The notes beneath the pieces are model-generated. The model ran no database searches. It was not told where the DNA came from and worked only from the letters and a program-made list of their open reading frames with translations. From Brenneria roseae subsp. roseae (GTDB taxonomy: Bacteria > Pseudomonadota > Gammaproteobacteria > Enterobacterales > Enterobacteriaceae): a stretch of DNA of 64,000 bases. The stretch's first letter is position 1, and each line of letters begins with the position of its first letter. Positions 52,020-62,570 of this stretch are shown here, in pieces. The stretch is from contig NZ_KZ819028.1 of the NCBI RefSeq assembly GCF_003115845.1, positions 186,001 through 250,000 on the forward strand, written 5' to 3'. The translations under genes and the position numbers were made by a program.

Positions 52020-52937
52020 TTATTGGGTACGTAAGCGCGGATCTAACGCCGCATTAAGGACATCCGCCAAAAATGTCAGCCCGATATAAAACACTGAAAT
52101 AATCAATACGATGGCCTGCACCACCGGGAAATCATTACGGGAGATGGAATCCCACGCCAGTTGCCCCAATCCCTGTAGCGCGAAGATGGATTCAATCACC
52201 ACCGAGCCGCCCAACATAAAGCCCAGTTCAACCGTGGCCAGCGCCACCACGGGAATGATGGCATTACGCAGACCGTGTTTCACAATCACCTTGAAGGTGC
52301 TCAGCCCTTTTGCTCGTGCGGTACGGATATAATCCGAACCCAGCACATCCAACATGCCGGAGCGGGTCAGACGCATCAGCGACGGCATTGCGTAATACCC
52401 TAATGCCACCGCCGGTAACACAAAGTTGTGCCAGCTGGTGTTCCCTGCCACTGGCACCCATTTAAGCCCAACGGCAAAGATGAGAATCAGGATCAGGGCG
52501 AACCAGAAGTTCGGCATGGCCTGACCGATAACCGAAATGAAAATGGAGCATCTGTCGATCCAGGTATCACGAAACACCGCCGCCAGTACGCCAAGCGGTA
52601 TTGCCACAACCAGCGCAAGCAGCAGGGAAACCACGCCCAGTTTGAGCGTAACCGGCATTCTTTGGCCAATCAGCTCCATGACCGTATTTTCAAAATAGAA
52701 AGAACGCCCGAAATCGAAATGCAACGCCGACCACATCCAGTGCATAAACTGCGTGGTTAACGGCTGATCCAAACCATATTGCACCCGGATACTTTCAACC
52801 ACGTCAGCGGACGCATCAGGCCCTGCTATAGCCGCCGCCAGATCGCCGGAAAGGTTCAAGAGAGAGAAACTGACTACTGCGACGGTAAACAGCACCGCCA
52901 GCGCAACCAGAAGCCGATGTAAAATGTAGATAATCAT
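52020..52937 (-). CDS. Dipeptide/oligopeptide ABC transporter permease (DppB type)
   Basis: 305 residues with six membrane segments. N-terminal MIIYILHRLLVALAVLFTVAVVSF and the loop IRTARAKGLSTFKVIVKHGLRNAIIP fit DppB/OppB. It ends nine bases before the DppC-type gene and starts 74 bases after the binding-protein gene. GAGGAAC precedes ATG. Confidence 0.9.
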   Translation of the reverse strand: MIIYILHRLLVALAVLFTVAVVSFSLLNLSGDLAAAIAGPDASADVVESIRVQYGLDQPLTTQFMHWMWSALHFDFGRSFYFENTVMELIGQRMPVTLKLGVVSLLLALVVAIPLGVLAAVFRDTWIDRCSIFISVIGQAMPNFWFALILILIFAVGLKWVPVAGNTSWHNFVLPAVALGYYAMPSLMRLTRSGMLDVLGSDYIRTARAKGLSTFKVIVKHGLRNAIIPVVALATVELGFMLGGSVVIESIFALQGLGQLAWDSISRNDFPVVQAIVLIISVFYIGLTFLADVLNAALDPRLRTQ

Positions 52938-53011
52938 GAACGGTTCCTCGTTCTCGCCAGATGCCTATGGAAACCGGGAACCAATACGATGATTGATTCC
53001 CCGGCAACGTG

Positions 53012-54544
53012 TTACTTCCAGCTGGCCAATGCAAAACGCGGCAATTCATCCGGCCAGCTATCGAAGTTCAGATCGGAGGTAAACGCATAGTTTGTTGAAT
53101 AGGAAAACAAGGGAGCCAGATAGGCCTGAGAAGAAATACGACCCAACAAGTCGGCATATTGCGCATTACGCTGTTTGGGATCGATAGTTTGGTCGGCTTT
53201 TTCCAACATGCCGGTGACTTCGGCGTCCTTCCAGATATCATCGCCCTGACCGCCAAAGTAAGGCGTGACAAATGCGGAAGCATCGTTAATAGAGTACGAT
53301 CCCCAGGTACGTATTCCGATTGGCGCTTTACCGGAAATCAGATCGGCCGACATCACCGTATATTGCACATAATGCAGGCGGGCGCGGATACCGACTTTGC
53401 GTAAATCACCGATGATCGCTTCAGCATAATCACGTTCACGATAAGCCCAGATATCAGTATCAAAACCATCGGGATAGCCCGCTTCGGCCAACAGCTGTTT
53501 AGCCTTTTCCGGGTTGTAATCGTACTGAATCACGTTGCTGGTATTACAGGCTGTCTGAGCATGGAAACAGGCGGAATAAACCGGCTGACTGCCGCCGCGC
53601 ACCAGATTATCGACAATTCCCTTACGGTTAATGGCGTAGTTAATCGCCTGACGGACGCGCAGATCCTTCAACGGCGCGCCTTCGGGACCATTGGCATTGG
53701 TGTTCAGCGCCAGGAAGCCCACCCGCATGGTTTCGCCGCTCTTCACCGTGACGTTTGGCATCACTTCCAGTGAGGGCATTTGATCCGCAGACACCCGCCA
53801 GATCCAGTCAACTTGCCCGGTCATCAACTGCGCCAGCCGGGTTTCCGGATCGCGGATAACAACAAATTTCAGATTGCCGATTTGGGGTTGTCCGATCGGG
53901 CTATCTTTAAAGTAGTCGGGATTCTTTTCCATCGTGACACCCTGGCCCGGCGTAACGCTGGTTATTTTGTACGGGCCGGTACCGATAGGCGCTTTGCTGA
54001 AACCCGCCAGTTTGACCTGTTCGAAATATTTGGCAGGAAGAATCGGCGTTGGACCGGACAAATACTCCAGTGCCGCCGGGAACGGTTTCGTCAGATGCAG
54101 CTTTACCGTGTAATCATCCACCTTCTCGGTTTCTTTTATCCAGTTAACGCTCTGCGGCATCACCGAACCAGTATTATCGCCGGCAATATTTTTAAAGGTA
54201 TAAACCACATCATCAGCGGTAAAATCATCGCCATTATGGAACTTGATGCCTTTACGCAAACGAAGCACTAATACTTCCGGCGAATCCCATTCCCAGCCAG
54301 CCGCTAACTGAGGTTCGTATTCACCGGTTTTGGGATCGCGATATATCAGACGGTCCCATACCAAATTTGAAAGAATGACGCCTTCACGCAGGGTATTGTG
54401 ATAAGGGCTAACATTCTCTACCTCGTTATCCGAGGCATAAACTAACGTGTCGTTTTGTTTTCCCGCATAGCTGTGTGATGCGAAACCCATCAGTAACGCG
54501 GATAAAGCATATTTCTTTATCAGTCTTGCCAGGGAACGAGTCAT
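53012..54544 (-). CDS. Family 5 peptide-binding periplasmic protein
   Basis: 510 residues from MTRSLARL at 54544 (GGAGA upstream; ATG at 54556 is a weaker start). A signal peptide runs to about SHSYA, followed by a large SBP_bac_5 fold with WDRLIYRDPKTGEYEPQLA, LRKGIKFHNGDDFTADDVVYTF and RQAINYAINRKGIV. It delivers dipeptides, oligopeptides or a related ligand to the downstream DppBCDF-type transporter. It is first in the operon; the ligand is not assignable. Confidence 0.9.
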   Translation of the reverse strand: MTRSLARLIKKYALSALLMGFASHSYAGKQNDTLVYASDNEVENVSPYHNTLREGVILSNLVWDRLIYRDPKTGEYEPQLAAGWEWDSPEVLVLRLRKGIKFHNGDDFTADDVVYTFKNIAGDNTGSVMPQSVNWIKETEKVDDYTVKLHLTKPFPAALEYLSGPTPILPAKYFEQVKLAGFSKAPIGTGPYKITSVTPGQGVTMEKNPDYFKDSPIGQPQIGNLKFVVIRDPETRLAQLMTGQVDWIWRVSADQMPSLEVMPNVTVKSGETMRVGFLALNTNANGPEGAPLKDLRVRQAINYAINRKGIVDNLVRGGSQPVYSACFHAQTACNTSNVIQYDYNPEKAKQLLAEAGYPDGFDTDIWAYRERDYAEAIIGDLRKVGIRARLHYVQYTVMSADLISGKAPIGIRTWGSYSINDASAFVTPYFGGQGDDIWKDAEVTGMLEKADQTIDPKQRNAQYADLLGRISSQAYLAPLFSYSTNYAFTSDLNFDSWPDELPRFALASWK

Positions 54545-54582
54545 GCTATTCTCCATACCATCAATGAAAAAATAAAATAGCG

Positions 54583-54703
54583 ATACCCCATAGATTTCAA
54601 GATGCAGTAAGGCAGCTATCGTGCCCCCGGACGTTGAGACAACGCAGTGACCGGGATGGGTGGCAAACTGCCGCTACGCCTGCAACGAGAAAGATGAAGG
54701 GTA
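54583..54703. repeat. Short dispersed repeat, copy B
   Basis: It starts ATACCCCATAGATTTCAAG and ends AAGATGAAGGGTA, matching the ends of the 79 bp copy at 34039-34117, with a longer, partly palindromic middle (CCCCCGGA, TGACCGGG). It is probably a non-coding miniature repeat of the lineage. It lies in the promoter side of the peptide operon. Confidence 0.55.
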
Positions 54704-55147
54704 AATGTTGAGTCTCCACGATGTATTCATTGCAAGACTGAAGCCAATCGACGGTTTATATCCTTACTGATTTTAGGCGATACCTTTCTAAAAATAAGAA
54801 ACCGCAGGCGTGACGTGCTTTATTTTTGAATACTGCTTGTCAATAAATTAAAAACTCAATTTTTAATATAAGATTTTCTTTTTTACTCACGGTTCGCTGA
54901 TAGTGCATGTCATGTTGATGTTGCACTATATAAAAGCAAAACCGGGTTATTGCACTGAAAAAAATACCGGGGCGATTAAATATAAAAATAAATTATATTT
55001 AGACCGTAAAACGGATTTAACGAAAGAAGAAACATGGAGAGTAAATATTTTTACTACCACAAAAAATGCGTTTATCAAGCTCATTCAAAATAGCATGTAT
55101 TTATCTTACACCGACGCATTTCTCTAACATAAAGAGCTGAAAAAAGA
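54704..55147. other. AT-rich intergenic region
   Basis: About 445 bases of strongly AT-rich DNA. A 74-codon open frame at 54903-55127 is lysine-rich, has no Shine-Dalgarno and no recognisable family, and I do not accept it as a gene. Together with copy B it separates the peptide operon from phoU. Confidence 0.4.
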
Positions 55148-55225
55148 AAAACGCCCGGCAATGAACCACACCTCAAAAGTTGGACACCAACTGATTAAAG
55201 CGCAGTTCATTGCCGGGCGTTTTTC
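55148..55225 (-). terminator. Terminator of the pst-phoU operon with a long structured loop
   Basis: 17-base arms AACGCCCGGCAATGAAC (55151-55167) and its complement (55206-55222) enclose a 38-base loop. The loop itself contains AGTTGG-aca-CCAACT (55179-55193). On the minus strand a TTTTTCTTTTTT tail follows. It ends the phosphate operon. Confidence 0.85.
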
Positions 55226-55248
55226 AGAACAAACAACGGCGAATAATA

Positions 55249-55995
55249 TTATTCGCCGTCACTGTCCTTCGCGTCTTTCGCATCCTTTGCAATCAACAGC
55301 TTTTCCAGTGCGTCGCCACCCAGATGGCGGAAATCCTGTCCTTTAACGAAATAGAAGATAAATTCGCAGATATTCTGACAGCGGTCGCCAATACGCTCGA
55401 TGGAGCGGGCGCAGAATAACGCCGTCAGCACGCTTGGAATGGTACGGGAGTCCTCCATCATGTAAGTCATCAGCTGACGTACAATGCCCTCGTATTCCTT
55501 ATCGACTTTCTTATCTTCACGGTAGATGCGAATCGCTTCATCCAGATCCATACGGGCAAAGGCATCCAGTACATCGTGCAGCATTTGCACCGTGTGCCGT
55601 CCCAGAGATTCCAGATTAACCAACAGCGGCTGGTGCTGATGAGAGAATTTCTCCAGCGCGGTACGGCATATTTTATCAGCCACATCACCAATGCGTTCCA
55701 GCTCGGAAATCGTCTTGATGATCGCCATAACCAGACGCAAATCACTGGCGGTAGGTTGGCGCTTGGCGATAATCCGCACGCAGGCTTCATCAATGGCCAC
55801 TTCCATCATGTTAACCTTGGCGTCGGCTTCCACCACTCGCTGAGCCAGTTCCCCATCCTGATTATGCATCGCGGTGATGGCATCGGTCAGTTGTTGTTCC
55901 ACCAGCCCGCCCATGGTCAATACCTGGGTTCGGATATGTTCCAGTTCCGCATTAAACTGACCGGAAATATGTTTGTTCAGATTCAGGTTATCCAT
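55249..55995 (-). CDS. phoU: Phosphate signalling regulator PhoU
   Basis: 248 residues (E. coli 241) made of two PhoU helical bundles with the metal-binding motifs ([14 protein letters not shown] and [15 protein letters not shown]). It links the PstSCAB transporter state to the PhoR-PhoB system, keeping the Pho regulon off when phosphate is ample. The acidic tail ([11 protein letters not shown]) is longer than in E. coli. Last gene of the operon, 12 bases after pstB. Confidence 0.96.
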   Translation of the reverse strand: MDNLNLNKHISGQFNAELEHIRTQVLTMGGLVEQQLTDAITAMHNQDGELAQRVVEADAKVNMMEVAIDEACVRIIAKRQPTASDLRLVMAIIKTISELERIGDVADKICRTALEKFSHQHQPLLVNLESLGRHTVQMLHDVLDAFARMDLDEAIRIYREDKKVDKEYEGIVRQLMTYMMEDSRTIPSVLTALFCARSIERIGDRCQNICEFIFYFVKGQDFRHLGGDALEKLLIAKDAKDAKDSDGE

Positions 55996-56007
55996 AATGC
56001 TTCCTAA

Positions 56008-56784
56008 TCAACCGTAACGGCCGGTGATGTAATCTTCAGTCTGTTTCTGCCGTGGTGCAGTAAACAGGGTGTCAGTATCGCTGAATTCAATCAGTTCACC
56101 CAGATACATAAACGCAGTATGGTCCGAGCAACGCGCCGCCTGCTGCATGTTGTGGGTAACAATAACCACGGTGTAATCTGTTTTCAGTTCAGAAATCAGC
56201 TCTTCAATTCTGCTGGTGGAGATCGGGTCGAGCGCAGAGCAGGGTTCGTCCAGCAACAGAACGTCCGGACGAATCGCAATACCACGCGCAATACATAAAC
56301 GCTGCTGCTGACCACCGGACAAGCTGTACCCGCTCTGGTGCAACTTGTCCTTGGTTTCATGCCACAATGCCGCCTTGGTCAGCGCCCACTGCACACGTTC
56401 ATCCATATCTGCACGGGAAAGTTTTTCAAACAGCCGCACGCCAAACGCAATATTGTCGTAAATCGACATGGGGAACGGCGTCGGTTTCTGGAAAACCATA
56501 CCGACTTTCGCACGCAGCAGCGCGATGTCCTGCTTATCCGTCAGGATGTTATTGCCATCCAGCAGAATATCGCCTTCGGCGCGCTGCTCCGGGTAAAGCT
56601 GATACATTTTATTCAGGGTTCGCAGCAGCGTGGACTTTCCACAGCCGGAAGGACCGATAAATGCCGTAACCTGATTAGTGGCAATATCCAGCGTAATATC
56701 TTTTAACGCGTGATATTTCCCATAATAGAAATTCAGATTACGGACCTGGATTTTGCTGGTGGATGTCTTTGTCGCCATACTCAT
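56008..56784 (-). CDS. pstB: Phosphate ABC transporter ATP-binding protein PstB
   Basis: 258 residues from MSMATKTS at 56784 (the TTG one codon upstream is not used). Walker [11 protein letters not shown]-loop [11 protein letters not shown], signature [16 protein letters not shown], Walker [13 protein letters not shown]. It powers the PstAC channel. 51 bases separate it from pstA. Confidence 0.97.
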   Translation of the reverse strand: MSMATKTSTSKIQVRNLNFYYGKYHALKDITLDIATNQVTAFIGPSGCGKSTLLRTLNKMYQLYPEQRAEGDILLDGNNILTDKQDIALLRAKVGMVFQKPTPFPMSIYDNIAFGVRLFEKLSRADMDERVQWALTKAALWHETKDKLHQSGYSLSGGQQQRLCIARGIAIRPDVLLLDEPCSALDPISTSRIEELISELKTDYTVVIVTHNMQQAARCSDHTAFMYLGELIEFSDTDTLFTAPRQKQTEDYITGRYG

Positions 56785-56835
56785 CAAGACTTCTCTCTTT
56801 TACACCGGCGCTGCCAGGCAACGCCTTGAATTTGT

Positions 56836-57723
56836 TTAATGTTTCTTGGCAGAAAAAATAACGCGCGCCAGAATATTAAGCAGCAGAACACACAGGGTGA
56901 TCAGCAGCACGCCAGCCCAGGCCAACTGTTGCCACTCCACAAACGGACTCATGGCAAATTTGAAGATGGTGACCGGCAGGTTAGCGATAGGGTGCATCAG
57001 ATCCGTACTCCAGAACTGATTCGACAGCGAGGTGAACAGCAGCGGTGCGGTCTCCCCCGCAATACGCGCTATCGCCAGCAAAATCCCTGTCATAATGCCG
57101 GACACCGAGGCTTTCAACGTGATGGCAGAAATCATTTTCCACTTCGGCGTACCCAGCGCATAGGCCGCTTCACGCAGGCTATCCGGCACCAGCTTGAGCA
57201 TGTTTTCCGTGGTGCGGATAACAATCGGAATCTGTAACAGCGCCAGTGCAATCACCCCGGCCCAGCCGGAGAAATGTTGCATTTTTGCCACTACCAGCGT
57301 GTAGACGAAAAGCCCGACCACAATTGACGGCGCCGAGAGCAAAATGTCGTTAATAAAACGGATCACTTCAGCAATCCAGGATTTACGACCATACTCCGCC
57401 AGATAGATACCGGCCATAATACCAAGCGGCGTCCCTATCACCGTGGCCCACAAAATCAGCAATCCGCTTCCGACAATAGCATTCGCCAATCCGCCACCGG
57501 CGGTATTAGGCGGTGGCGTCATTTCGGTAAATAACGCCAGCGACATCCCGTCAACCCCTTTGGTAATGGTTGAGAACAGGATCCAAACCAGCCAAAACAG
57601 ACCAAAAGCCATGGTGATCATCGATAAACACAGCGCGATACGGTTCTTATTCCGCCGCCAGGCCTGCATTTTTAGCCGTGAACGCGCCAGCTCCGCTTCT
57701 TGTTCCATGCCTAACGCAGTCAT
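56836..57723 (-). CDS. pstA: Phosphate ABC transporter permease PstA
   Basis: 295 residues from [10 protein letters not shown] at 57723. Six membrane helices; permease loop [25 protein letters not shown] and the PstA signature [14 protein letters not shown]. Start and pstC stop share one base (TGATG), so they are co-translated. Confidence 0.96.
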   Translation of the reverse strand: MTALGMEQEAELARSRLKMQAWRRNKNRIALCLSMITMAFGLFWLVWILFSTITKGVDGMSLALFTEMTPPPNTAGGGLANAIVGSGLLILWATVIGTPLGIMAGIYLAEYGRKSWIAEVIRFINDILLSAPSIVVGLFVYTLVVAKMQHFSGWAGVIALALLQIPIVIRTTENMLKLVPDSLREAAYALGTPKWKMISAITLKASVSGIMTGILLAIARIAGETAPLLFTSLSNQFWSTDLMHPIANLPVTIFKFAMSPFVEWQQLAWAGVLLITLCVLLLNILARVIFSAKKH

Positions 57724-58682
57724 CAATGCGCTCCTTCATTTTTTGTCAGACGCATAATCATCAATTTTGAACACGCCAGAACAATAAAGGTAATCACAAA
57801 CAGGATCAGACCCAGTTCCATCAGCGCCGCCGTATGCAGACCTGATTCGGCTTCAGCAAACTCATTGGCCAATGCCGACGTAATACTGTTGCCCGGCATA
57901 TACAGCGATGCGCTATCCAACTGGTAGGTATTACCGATAATGAAGGTCACCGCCATGGTTTCCCCCAACGCGCGTCCCAATCCCAGCATAATGCCGCCAA
58001 TCACGCCATTTTTGGTATAAGGCAGAACAATGTGCCAAATCACTTCCCAGGTGGTGCAGCCAATACCGTATGCGGACTCTTTCATCATCACCGGGGTTTG
58101 TTCAAACACATCACGCATCACCGCAGCGATATACGGAATAATCATGATGGCCAGAATCACGCCAGCCGCCAGAATACCGATACCAAAAGCCGGGCCAGAG
58201 AATAGCGTTCCCAAAATCGGAATACCCGACAGCACATTACCCAACGGCTGCTGGAAATATCTGGCAAACAACGGAGCGAAAATGAACAAGCCCCACATGC
58301 CGTAAACAATACTCGGGATGGCGGCCAGCAACTCAATGGCAACGCCCAGAGGACGCTTCAGCCAGTTGGGCGCCAGTTCGGTCAGAAACAGTGCGATCCC
58401 GAAGCTAATGGGGATCGCAATAATCAGAGCAATTAGTGAGGTAACAATTGTGCCGTAGATCGGCACCAGAGCCCCGAATTGTTCGGCAGGCGCATCCCAC
58501 TCCTTCGTCCACAGAAAAGCAAAACCAAACTTTTCAATGCTGGGCCAGGACGCCACAATCAGGGAAACAATAATGCCCCCTAACAACAACAGCGTTATCA
58601 ACGCAGCCAATTTTACCAGCGCGCCAAAAATGATATCGCCGTGTTTTCCAGGGGCTTTGATAGTTGGCTTATACTCAGCCAT
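57723..58682 (-). CDS. pstC: Phosphate ABC transporter permease PstC
   Basis: 319 residues from [16 protein letters not shown] at 58682; a start nine codons upstream is not preferred. Six helices with the loop [25 protein letters not shown] and [17 protein letters not shown]. It forms the channel with PstA. It lies 147 bases after pstS; the gap shows no strong hairpin. Confidence 0.96.
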   Translation of the reverse strand: MAEYKPTIKAPGKHGDIIFGALVKLAALITLLLLGGIIVSLIVASWPSIEKFGFAFLWTKEWDAPAEQFGALVPIYGTIVTSLIALIIAIPISFGIALFLTELAPNWLKRPLGVAIELLAAIPSIVYGMWGLFIFAPLFARYFQQPLGNVLSGIPILGTLFSGPAFGIGILAAGVILAIMIIPYIAAVMRDVFEQTPVMMKESAYGIGCTTWEVIWHIVLPYTKNGVIGGIMLGLGRALGETMAVTFIIGNTYQLDSASLYMPGNSITSALANEFAEAESGLHTAALMELGLILFVITFIVLACSKLMIMRLTKNEGAH

Positions 58683-58829
58683 GCGTCTCTCTTCTCGATT
58701 TAACTGCATTTGATAGCACAGAAGCTGCTTAAGGCGGAGAGGTTATGCCACCTTCCCGCCCTGATACAACCTTTAACCTTTCAGCGAACGTCCTTGCAAT
58801 CCAGCGCAAAGAATATCGAAGAAATAATT

Positions 58830-59870
58830 TTAATATAATGCTTTACCGCTGCTGTCTTTTACCTGCGTTTTCCATGCGGCACGAATTTGCTCAACGACTT
58901 CGTTAGGCAGCGTGGCATAATCCAGCGCCGTGGCTTGCTCGCCACCTTTATTATAAGCCCAGTCGAAGAACTTCAGCACTTCAGTCCCTTGCTCCGGTTT
59001 TTCCTGTGCCGTTTGTACCAGGATAAAAGTGGTAGAAGTGATTGGCCAGGCATCCGCGCCTTTCTGGTTCGTCAGATCCTGAGCAAAAGATTTGCTCCAA
59101 TCCACGCCTTTAGCGGCATTACTGAAGCTGGCGCCGGTCGGGCTGACAACGTCGCCGTCTGCGGAAACCAGTTTGGTGTAAGCCAGGTTATTTTGCTTGG
59201 CGTAAGCGTATTCCACATAACCAATGGACCCCGGCAGACGCTGCACGAACGCCGCGATACCATCGTTGCCCTTGCCACCCAGACCAGTCGGCCAGTTTAC
59301 GGTAGAACCCGCGCCAATCTTCTCTTTCCATTCAGGGTTAACTTTCGCCAGATAGCTGGTGAACACGAAAGATGTACCGGAACCGTCCGCACGACGAACG
59401 ACAGCGATATCCTGATCCGGTAGTTTGGCATTCGGATTCAATGCCGTAATAGCAGGATCGTTCCATTTTTTGATTTTGCCCAGGTAAATATCACCCAGCG
59501 TTTTGCCGTCCAGCGTTAAATCGCCAGATTTGATACCCGGAATGTTTACTGCCAGCACCACACCACCGATAACGGTAGGGAACTGGAACAAACCGTCCTG
59601 AGCTAATTTGTCGTCAGTCAGCGGAGCATCAGATGCACCGAAATCTACGGTTTTGGCAATAATTTGTTTTACACCACCTGAAGAGCCAATCCCTTGATAG
59701 TTAACTTTATTACCAGTTTCCTTTTGATAGGTGTCAGCCCATTTAGCGTAAACTGGCGCAGGAAATGTCGCACCAGCGCCGGTGAGGTTGGCAGCAGCAA
59801 AAGCGGATACCGCTGTCAGTGAAAAACTTGCCGCAACGATACTGGCAATTGTGGTACGCATCAGTTTCAT
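58830..59870 (-). CDS. pstS: Periplasmic phosphate-binding protein PstS
   Basis: 346 residues, same as E. coli. Signal peptide [20 protein letters not shown] running to SAFA, then mature protein with [33 protein letters not shown] and [16 protein letters not shown], the phosphate-contact segments. It captures phosphate for PstCAB under limitation. Two Pho boxes lie upstream. Confidence 0.97.
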   Translation of the reverse strand: MKLMRTTIASIVAASFSLTAVSAFAAANLTGAGATFPAPVYAKWADTYQKETGNKVNYQGIGSSGGVKQIIAKTVDFGASDAPLTDDKLAQDGLFQFPTVIGGVVLAVNIPGIKSGDLTLDGKTLGDIYLGKIKKWNDPAITALNPNAKLPDQDIAVVRRADGSGTSFVFTSYLAKVNPEWKEKIGAGSTVNWPTGLGGKGNDGIAAFVQRLPGSIGYVEYAYAKQNNLAYTKLVSADGDVVSPTGASFSNAAKGVDWSKSFAQDLTNQKGADAWPITSTTFILVQTAQEKPEQGTEVLKFFDWAYNKGGEQATALDYATLPNEVVEQIRAAWKTQVKDSSGKALY

Positions 59871-59946
59871 AATCCCTCCTGTGGGATACTGGAAGTGTAG
59901 ACCCAGAGTCGTTATTAATCAGAGTGTAGTTTGCAGGAGGAAAAAT

Positions 59947-59997
59947 AGGACAATTCAGTGACAGTAAAATGTACTTAATGTGACGGTTTTATGACAA
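59947..59997 (-). promoter_or_regulatory. Two PhoB-binding Pho boxes before pstS
   Basis: On the minus strand TTGTCATAAAACCGTCAC (59980-59997) and CTGTCACTGAATTGTCCT (59947-59964) match the Pho-box pattern CTGTCAT-A-AA-CTGTCAT. They are 33 bases apart, three DNA turns, so PhoB dimers would bind on the same face. They lie about 80-130 bases before the pstS start. Confidence 0.85.
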
Positions 59998-60024
59998 GGA
60001 AATAGAAATCGGCAGAATTCGGAT

Positions 60025-60053
60025 AAAACCAGCCAGAGTCGGAACCCGGCTGG
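60025..60053 (-). terminator. Probable terminator of the aryl-polyene-type operon
   Basis: On the minus strand CCAGCC and GGCTGG form a stem with a 13-base loop, followed by TTTTATC, about 40 bases after the last gene of the operon. Confidence 0.6.
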
Positions 60054-60091
60054 GGAAAGACGTTACAACCAGTGAACCTGGTTATTACCAT

Positions 60092-61318
60092 TTATTGCCA
60101 ACGACTGAAAATCAGCGATGTATTGATACCGCCAAAAGCGAAGTTATTGGACTGTATGTAATTAGTATCAATATGGCGCAACTCACCCATGATGTAATCC
60201 AATTCACCGCAATCTTCCGCCGGTTGCTGTAGATTAAGCGTTGGCGCAAACCAGCCTTCACGCATCATCTCAATACTCATCCAGGCCTCCAGCGCACCGC
60301 AAGCGCCCAGCGTATGGCCAAAGTAGCTTTTCAACGAAGAGATGGGCGTCGATTTACCGAAAACGGCGGCCGTTGCCTGACTTTCAGCGATATCGCCACG
60401 ATCGGTTGCTGTTCCATGAGCATTAATATAACCAATGTCGCTGGCTTGCAATCCCGCGCTGCGCAGTGAACCTTCTATACAAATCTGCATTGTTTCCCGC
60501 TGTGGCTGAGTAATATGTGCCGCATCACAGTTAGTATAAAAACCAACCAACTCGGCATAGATGGTCGCGCCACGCGCCAGAGCATGTTCCAGTTCTTCTA
60601 GCACCAACGTTCCTGCTCCTTCACCAATCACCAGTCCATCGCGGTTAGCATCAAAAGGCGACGGCGTGGTTTCCGGGGCATCATTACGTTGGCTGGTGGC
60701 AAACAGCGTATCAAACACCGCCGCTTCCGATGGGCACAACTCTTCCGCTCCACCTGCCACCATTACGGTCTGGTAGCCGTGGCGAATCGCTTCCCAGGCA
60801 TAGCCAATCGCCTGACTACCAGAGGTACAGGCGCTGGATGTGGGAATAACACGGCCGCGCAGTCCGAAAAACAATCCCGCATTCACTGCCGTAGTGTGCG
60901 ACATCATCTGAACATAAGTTGTGCCGGTAATGTTATTGGTATGCTTTTCAGTCAGCATAGTGGCGAACTCGCTGACAGGGCCGGTGCTGCCCGTTGAGGA
61001 GCCGTAGGCGATACCCGTTTCTCCATTGGTTAATACCGGATGCCCCAGCAATCCGGCCTGCTCCAGCGCAAGTTCGGTCGCGCGCGTCGCCATTAGCGAC
61101 ACTCGCCCCATAGATCGAATACGTTTCCGGGTGTAATGTTCCGGCAGAGTAAAATCATCAATCGGCGAACCCAGTTGCGTATTTAGTCCGTCATACACCC
61201 GCCACTCAGGCATCTTACGTATAGCATTTCGCCTCTCACGAAGACGGTTAGACACGCTTTCCCAGGATTCACCAAACGCGGTCACGCCGCCCATTCCCGT
61301 TACGACCACACGACGCAT
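60092..61318 (-). CDS. apeR: Beta-ketoacyl-ACP synthase, ApeR-like
   Basis: 408 residues from the ATG at 61318, which shares a base with the preceding stop (TGATG); the GTG one codon upstream is not used. KAS II fold with catalytic Cys in SSACTSGSQA, His in INAHGTATDRGD and His in SYFGHTLGACG, so the triad is complete. Last gene of the O-P-Q-R order known from aryl polyene clusters, where ApeR is a ketosynthase extending the polyene chain. Distinct from the apeO-type synthase in this operon. Confidence 0.82.
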   Translation of the reverse strand: MRRVVVTGMGGVTAFGESWESVSNRLRERRNAIRKMPEWRVYDGLNTQLGSPIDDFTLPEHYTRKRIRSMGRVSLMATRATELALEQAGLLGHPVLTNGETGIAYGSSTGSTGPVSEFATMLTEKHTNNITGTTYVQMMSHTTAVNAGLFFGLRGRVIPTSSACTSGSQAIGYAWEAIRHGYQTVMVAGGAEELCPSEAAVFDTLFATSQRNDAPETTPSPFDANRDGLVIGEGAGTLVLEELEHALARGATIYAELVGFYTNCDAAHITQPQRETMQICIEGSLRSAGLQASDIGYINAHGTATDRGDIAESQATAAVFGKSTPISSLKSYFGHTLGACGALEAWMSIEMMREGWFAPTLNLQQPAEDCGELDYIMGELRHIDTNYIQSNNFAFGGINTSLIFSRWQ

Positions 61319-62049
61319 CACAGCATCCCTCCATTAATAGAAATCACCTGACGCGTCACGTATCCCGCGATATCCGACATGAGATAACTCGCCAATCCCG
61401 CAACTTCATCCGCCTGTCCCATGCGTTTCATCGGGATTATTTTCATCGCCTCTTCGACGGCCATCGGTTCCATTTGGATCATGCCAGTATCAATCAATCC
61501 GGGAGCAATACAGTTGACGGTAATTTTCCGCTTTGCCAGCTCGATAGCCAACGCCTTGGATGCACCGATAATACCGGCTTTTGCCGCACTATAGTTGACC
61601 TGTCCACGATTCCCCATGATCCCGGAAACGGAAGACAAGGTGATGATACGTCCCCCTTTACGCAGGCCAATCATCGGCATCACGCAAGGATGAATCACGT
61701 TATAGAAGCTATCGAGATTGGTGTGAATCACGCTATCCCAGGCATTATCGTCCAATGCAGGAAATGCCCCGTCACAGGTAATTCCGGCATTACTGACCAC
61801 CCCATAATAGGCTCCGTACATCCCGATATCCTGTTCGATAACGGCGCGACATGCTTCACGGTCGGCGATATCGAACCCGACAATTCGCCCTGTTCCGCGA
61901 TTATCAACAATCTTATTTAAGGTTTCTTCTGCGCCTTTCTTGTCGCGGTGATAATGCACCACGATCGTAAAACCATCTGCCGCCAGACGCAATGCAATGG
62001 CTCGACCAATACCTTTACTGGCACCGGTGACTAACACGGAACGCGTCAT
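61318..62049 (-). CDS. apeQ: 3-ketoacyl-ACP reductase, ApeQ-like (FabG type)
   Basis: 243 residues. NADPH motif TGASKGIG at residues 8-15, VSNAGI, catalytic Ser in LSSVSG and Tyr-Lys in YSAAK; ends with INGGML. It reduces the 3-keto group after each condensation in aryl polyene synthesis. Starts within the stop of apeP (ATGA overlap) and is coupled to apeR by TGATG. Confidence 0.85.
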   Translation of the reverse strand: MTRSVLVTGASKGIGRAIALRLAADGFTIVVHYHRDKKGAEETLNKIVDNRGTGRIVGFDIADREACRAVIEQDIGMYGAYYGVVSNAGITCDGAFPALDDNAWDSVIHTNLDSFYNVIHPCVMPMIGLRKGGRIITLSSVSGIMGNRGQVNYSAAKAGIIGASKALAIELAKRKITVNCIAPGLIDTGMIQMEPMAVEEAMKIIPMKRMGQADEVAGLASYLMSDIAGYVTRQVISINGGML

Positions 62050-62570
62050 TGCTGTTTTCCCTGTTCTAAAAGTTGCTGTAATTCACTGTCATCAGGCTGA
62101 TAGGTATTCAGTCGGCCCGTGGCATACTTTTCACCATCAATCACGATTTCACCGTCAAAACTACCAATCTTTTCATCACGCATCAGCAGTGTCACATAGA
62201 TATCAAGCCGCGAACCTTCTGGAAAAACATCCTGCTTACAGCGGTAGCCGCGACCGCCCAGCAACATGCCAGGCCGTGGTTTTTTATCATGATTTTGATG
62301 ATCACCTTGCCGTCGGCGATGCCAGCCAGACCATACCCCGATGGTTTGGGCAATGATTTCAATACCGAACCAGGCGGGCAAATGCCCTTTCTCATCCAGA
62401 AACGGGGCCAAAATACTGTCGCTTTTAACCATCACCCGACAATGGGCGTGTTCATCATCAACGTGGATCACTTCATCCACCAGCACCATCGGGTGTTCGT
62501 GGGGTAGATAACTCTCGGCTGGCTGATAGTCCGTCGCAGATAAACGGTCCGTCGTAAAATAATCAGTCAT
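62046..62570 (-). CDS. apeP: Hotdog-fold 3-hydroxyacyl-ACP dehydratase, ApeP-like
   Basis: 174 residues with the hotdog dehydratase pattern: YLPHEHPMVLVDEVIHVDDEHA at the N-terminus (His in the PHEHPM segment) and FGIEIIAQTIGVWSGW for the central helix. It dehydrates 3-hydroxyacyl intermediates to build the conjugated chain. It overlaps apeO by eight and apeQ by four bases, so all are co-translated. Confidence 0.8.
   Translation of the reverse strand: MTDYFTTDRLSATDYQPAESYLPHEHPMVLVDEVIHVDDEHAHCRVMVKSDSILAPFLDEKGHLPAWFGIEIIAQTIGVWSGWHRRRQGDHQNHDKKPRPGMLLGGRGYRCKQDVFPEGSRLDIYVTLLMRDEKIGSFDGEIVIDGEKYATGRLNTYQPDDSELQQLLEQGKQQ

Noticed and set aside
54903-55127. 74-codon frame in AT-rich DNA
   Set aside because: No Shine-Dalgarno, lysine-rich low-complexity translation and no known family.
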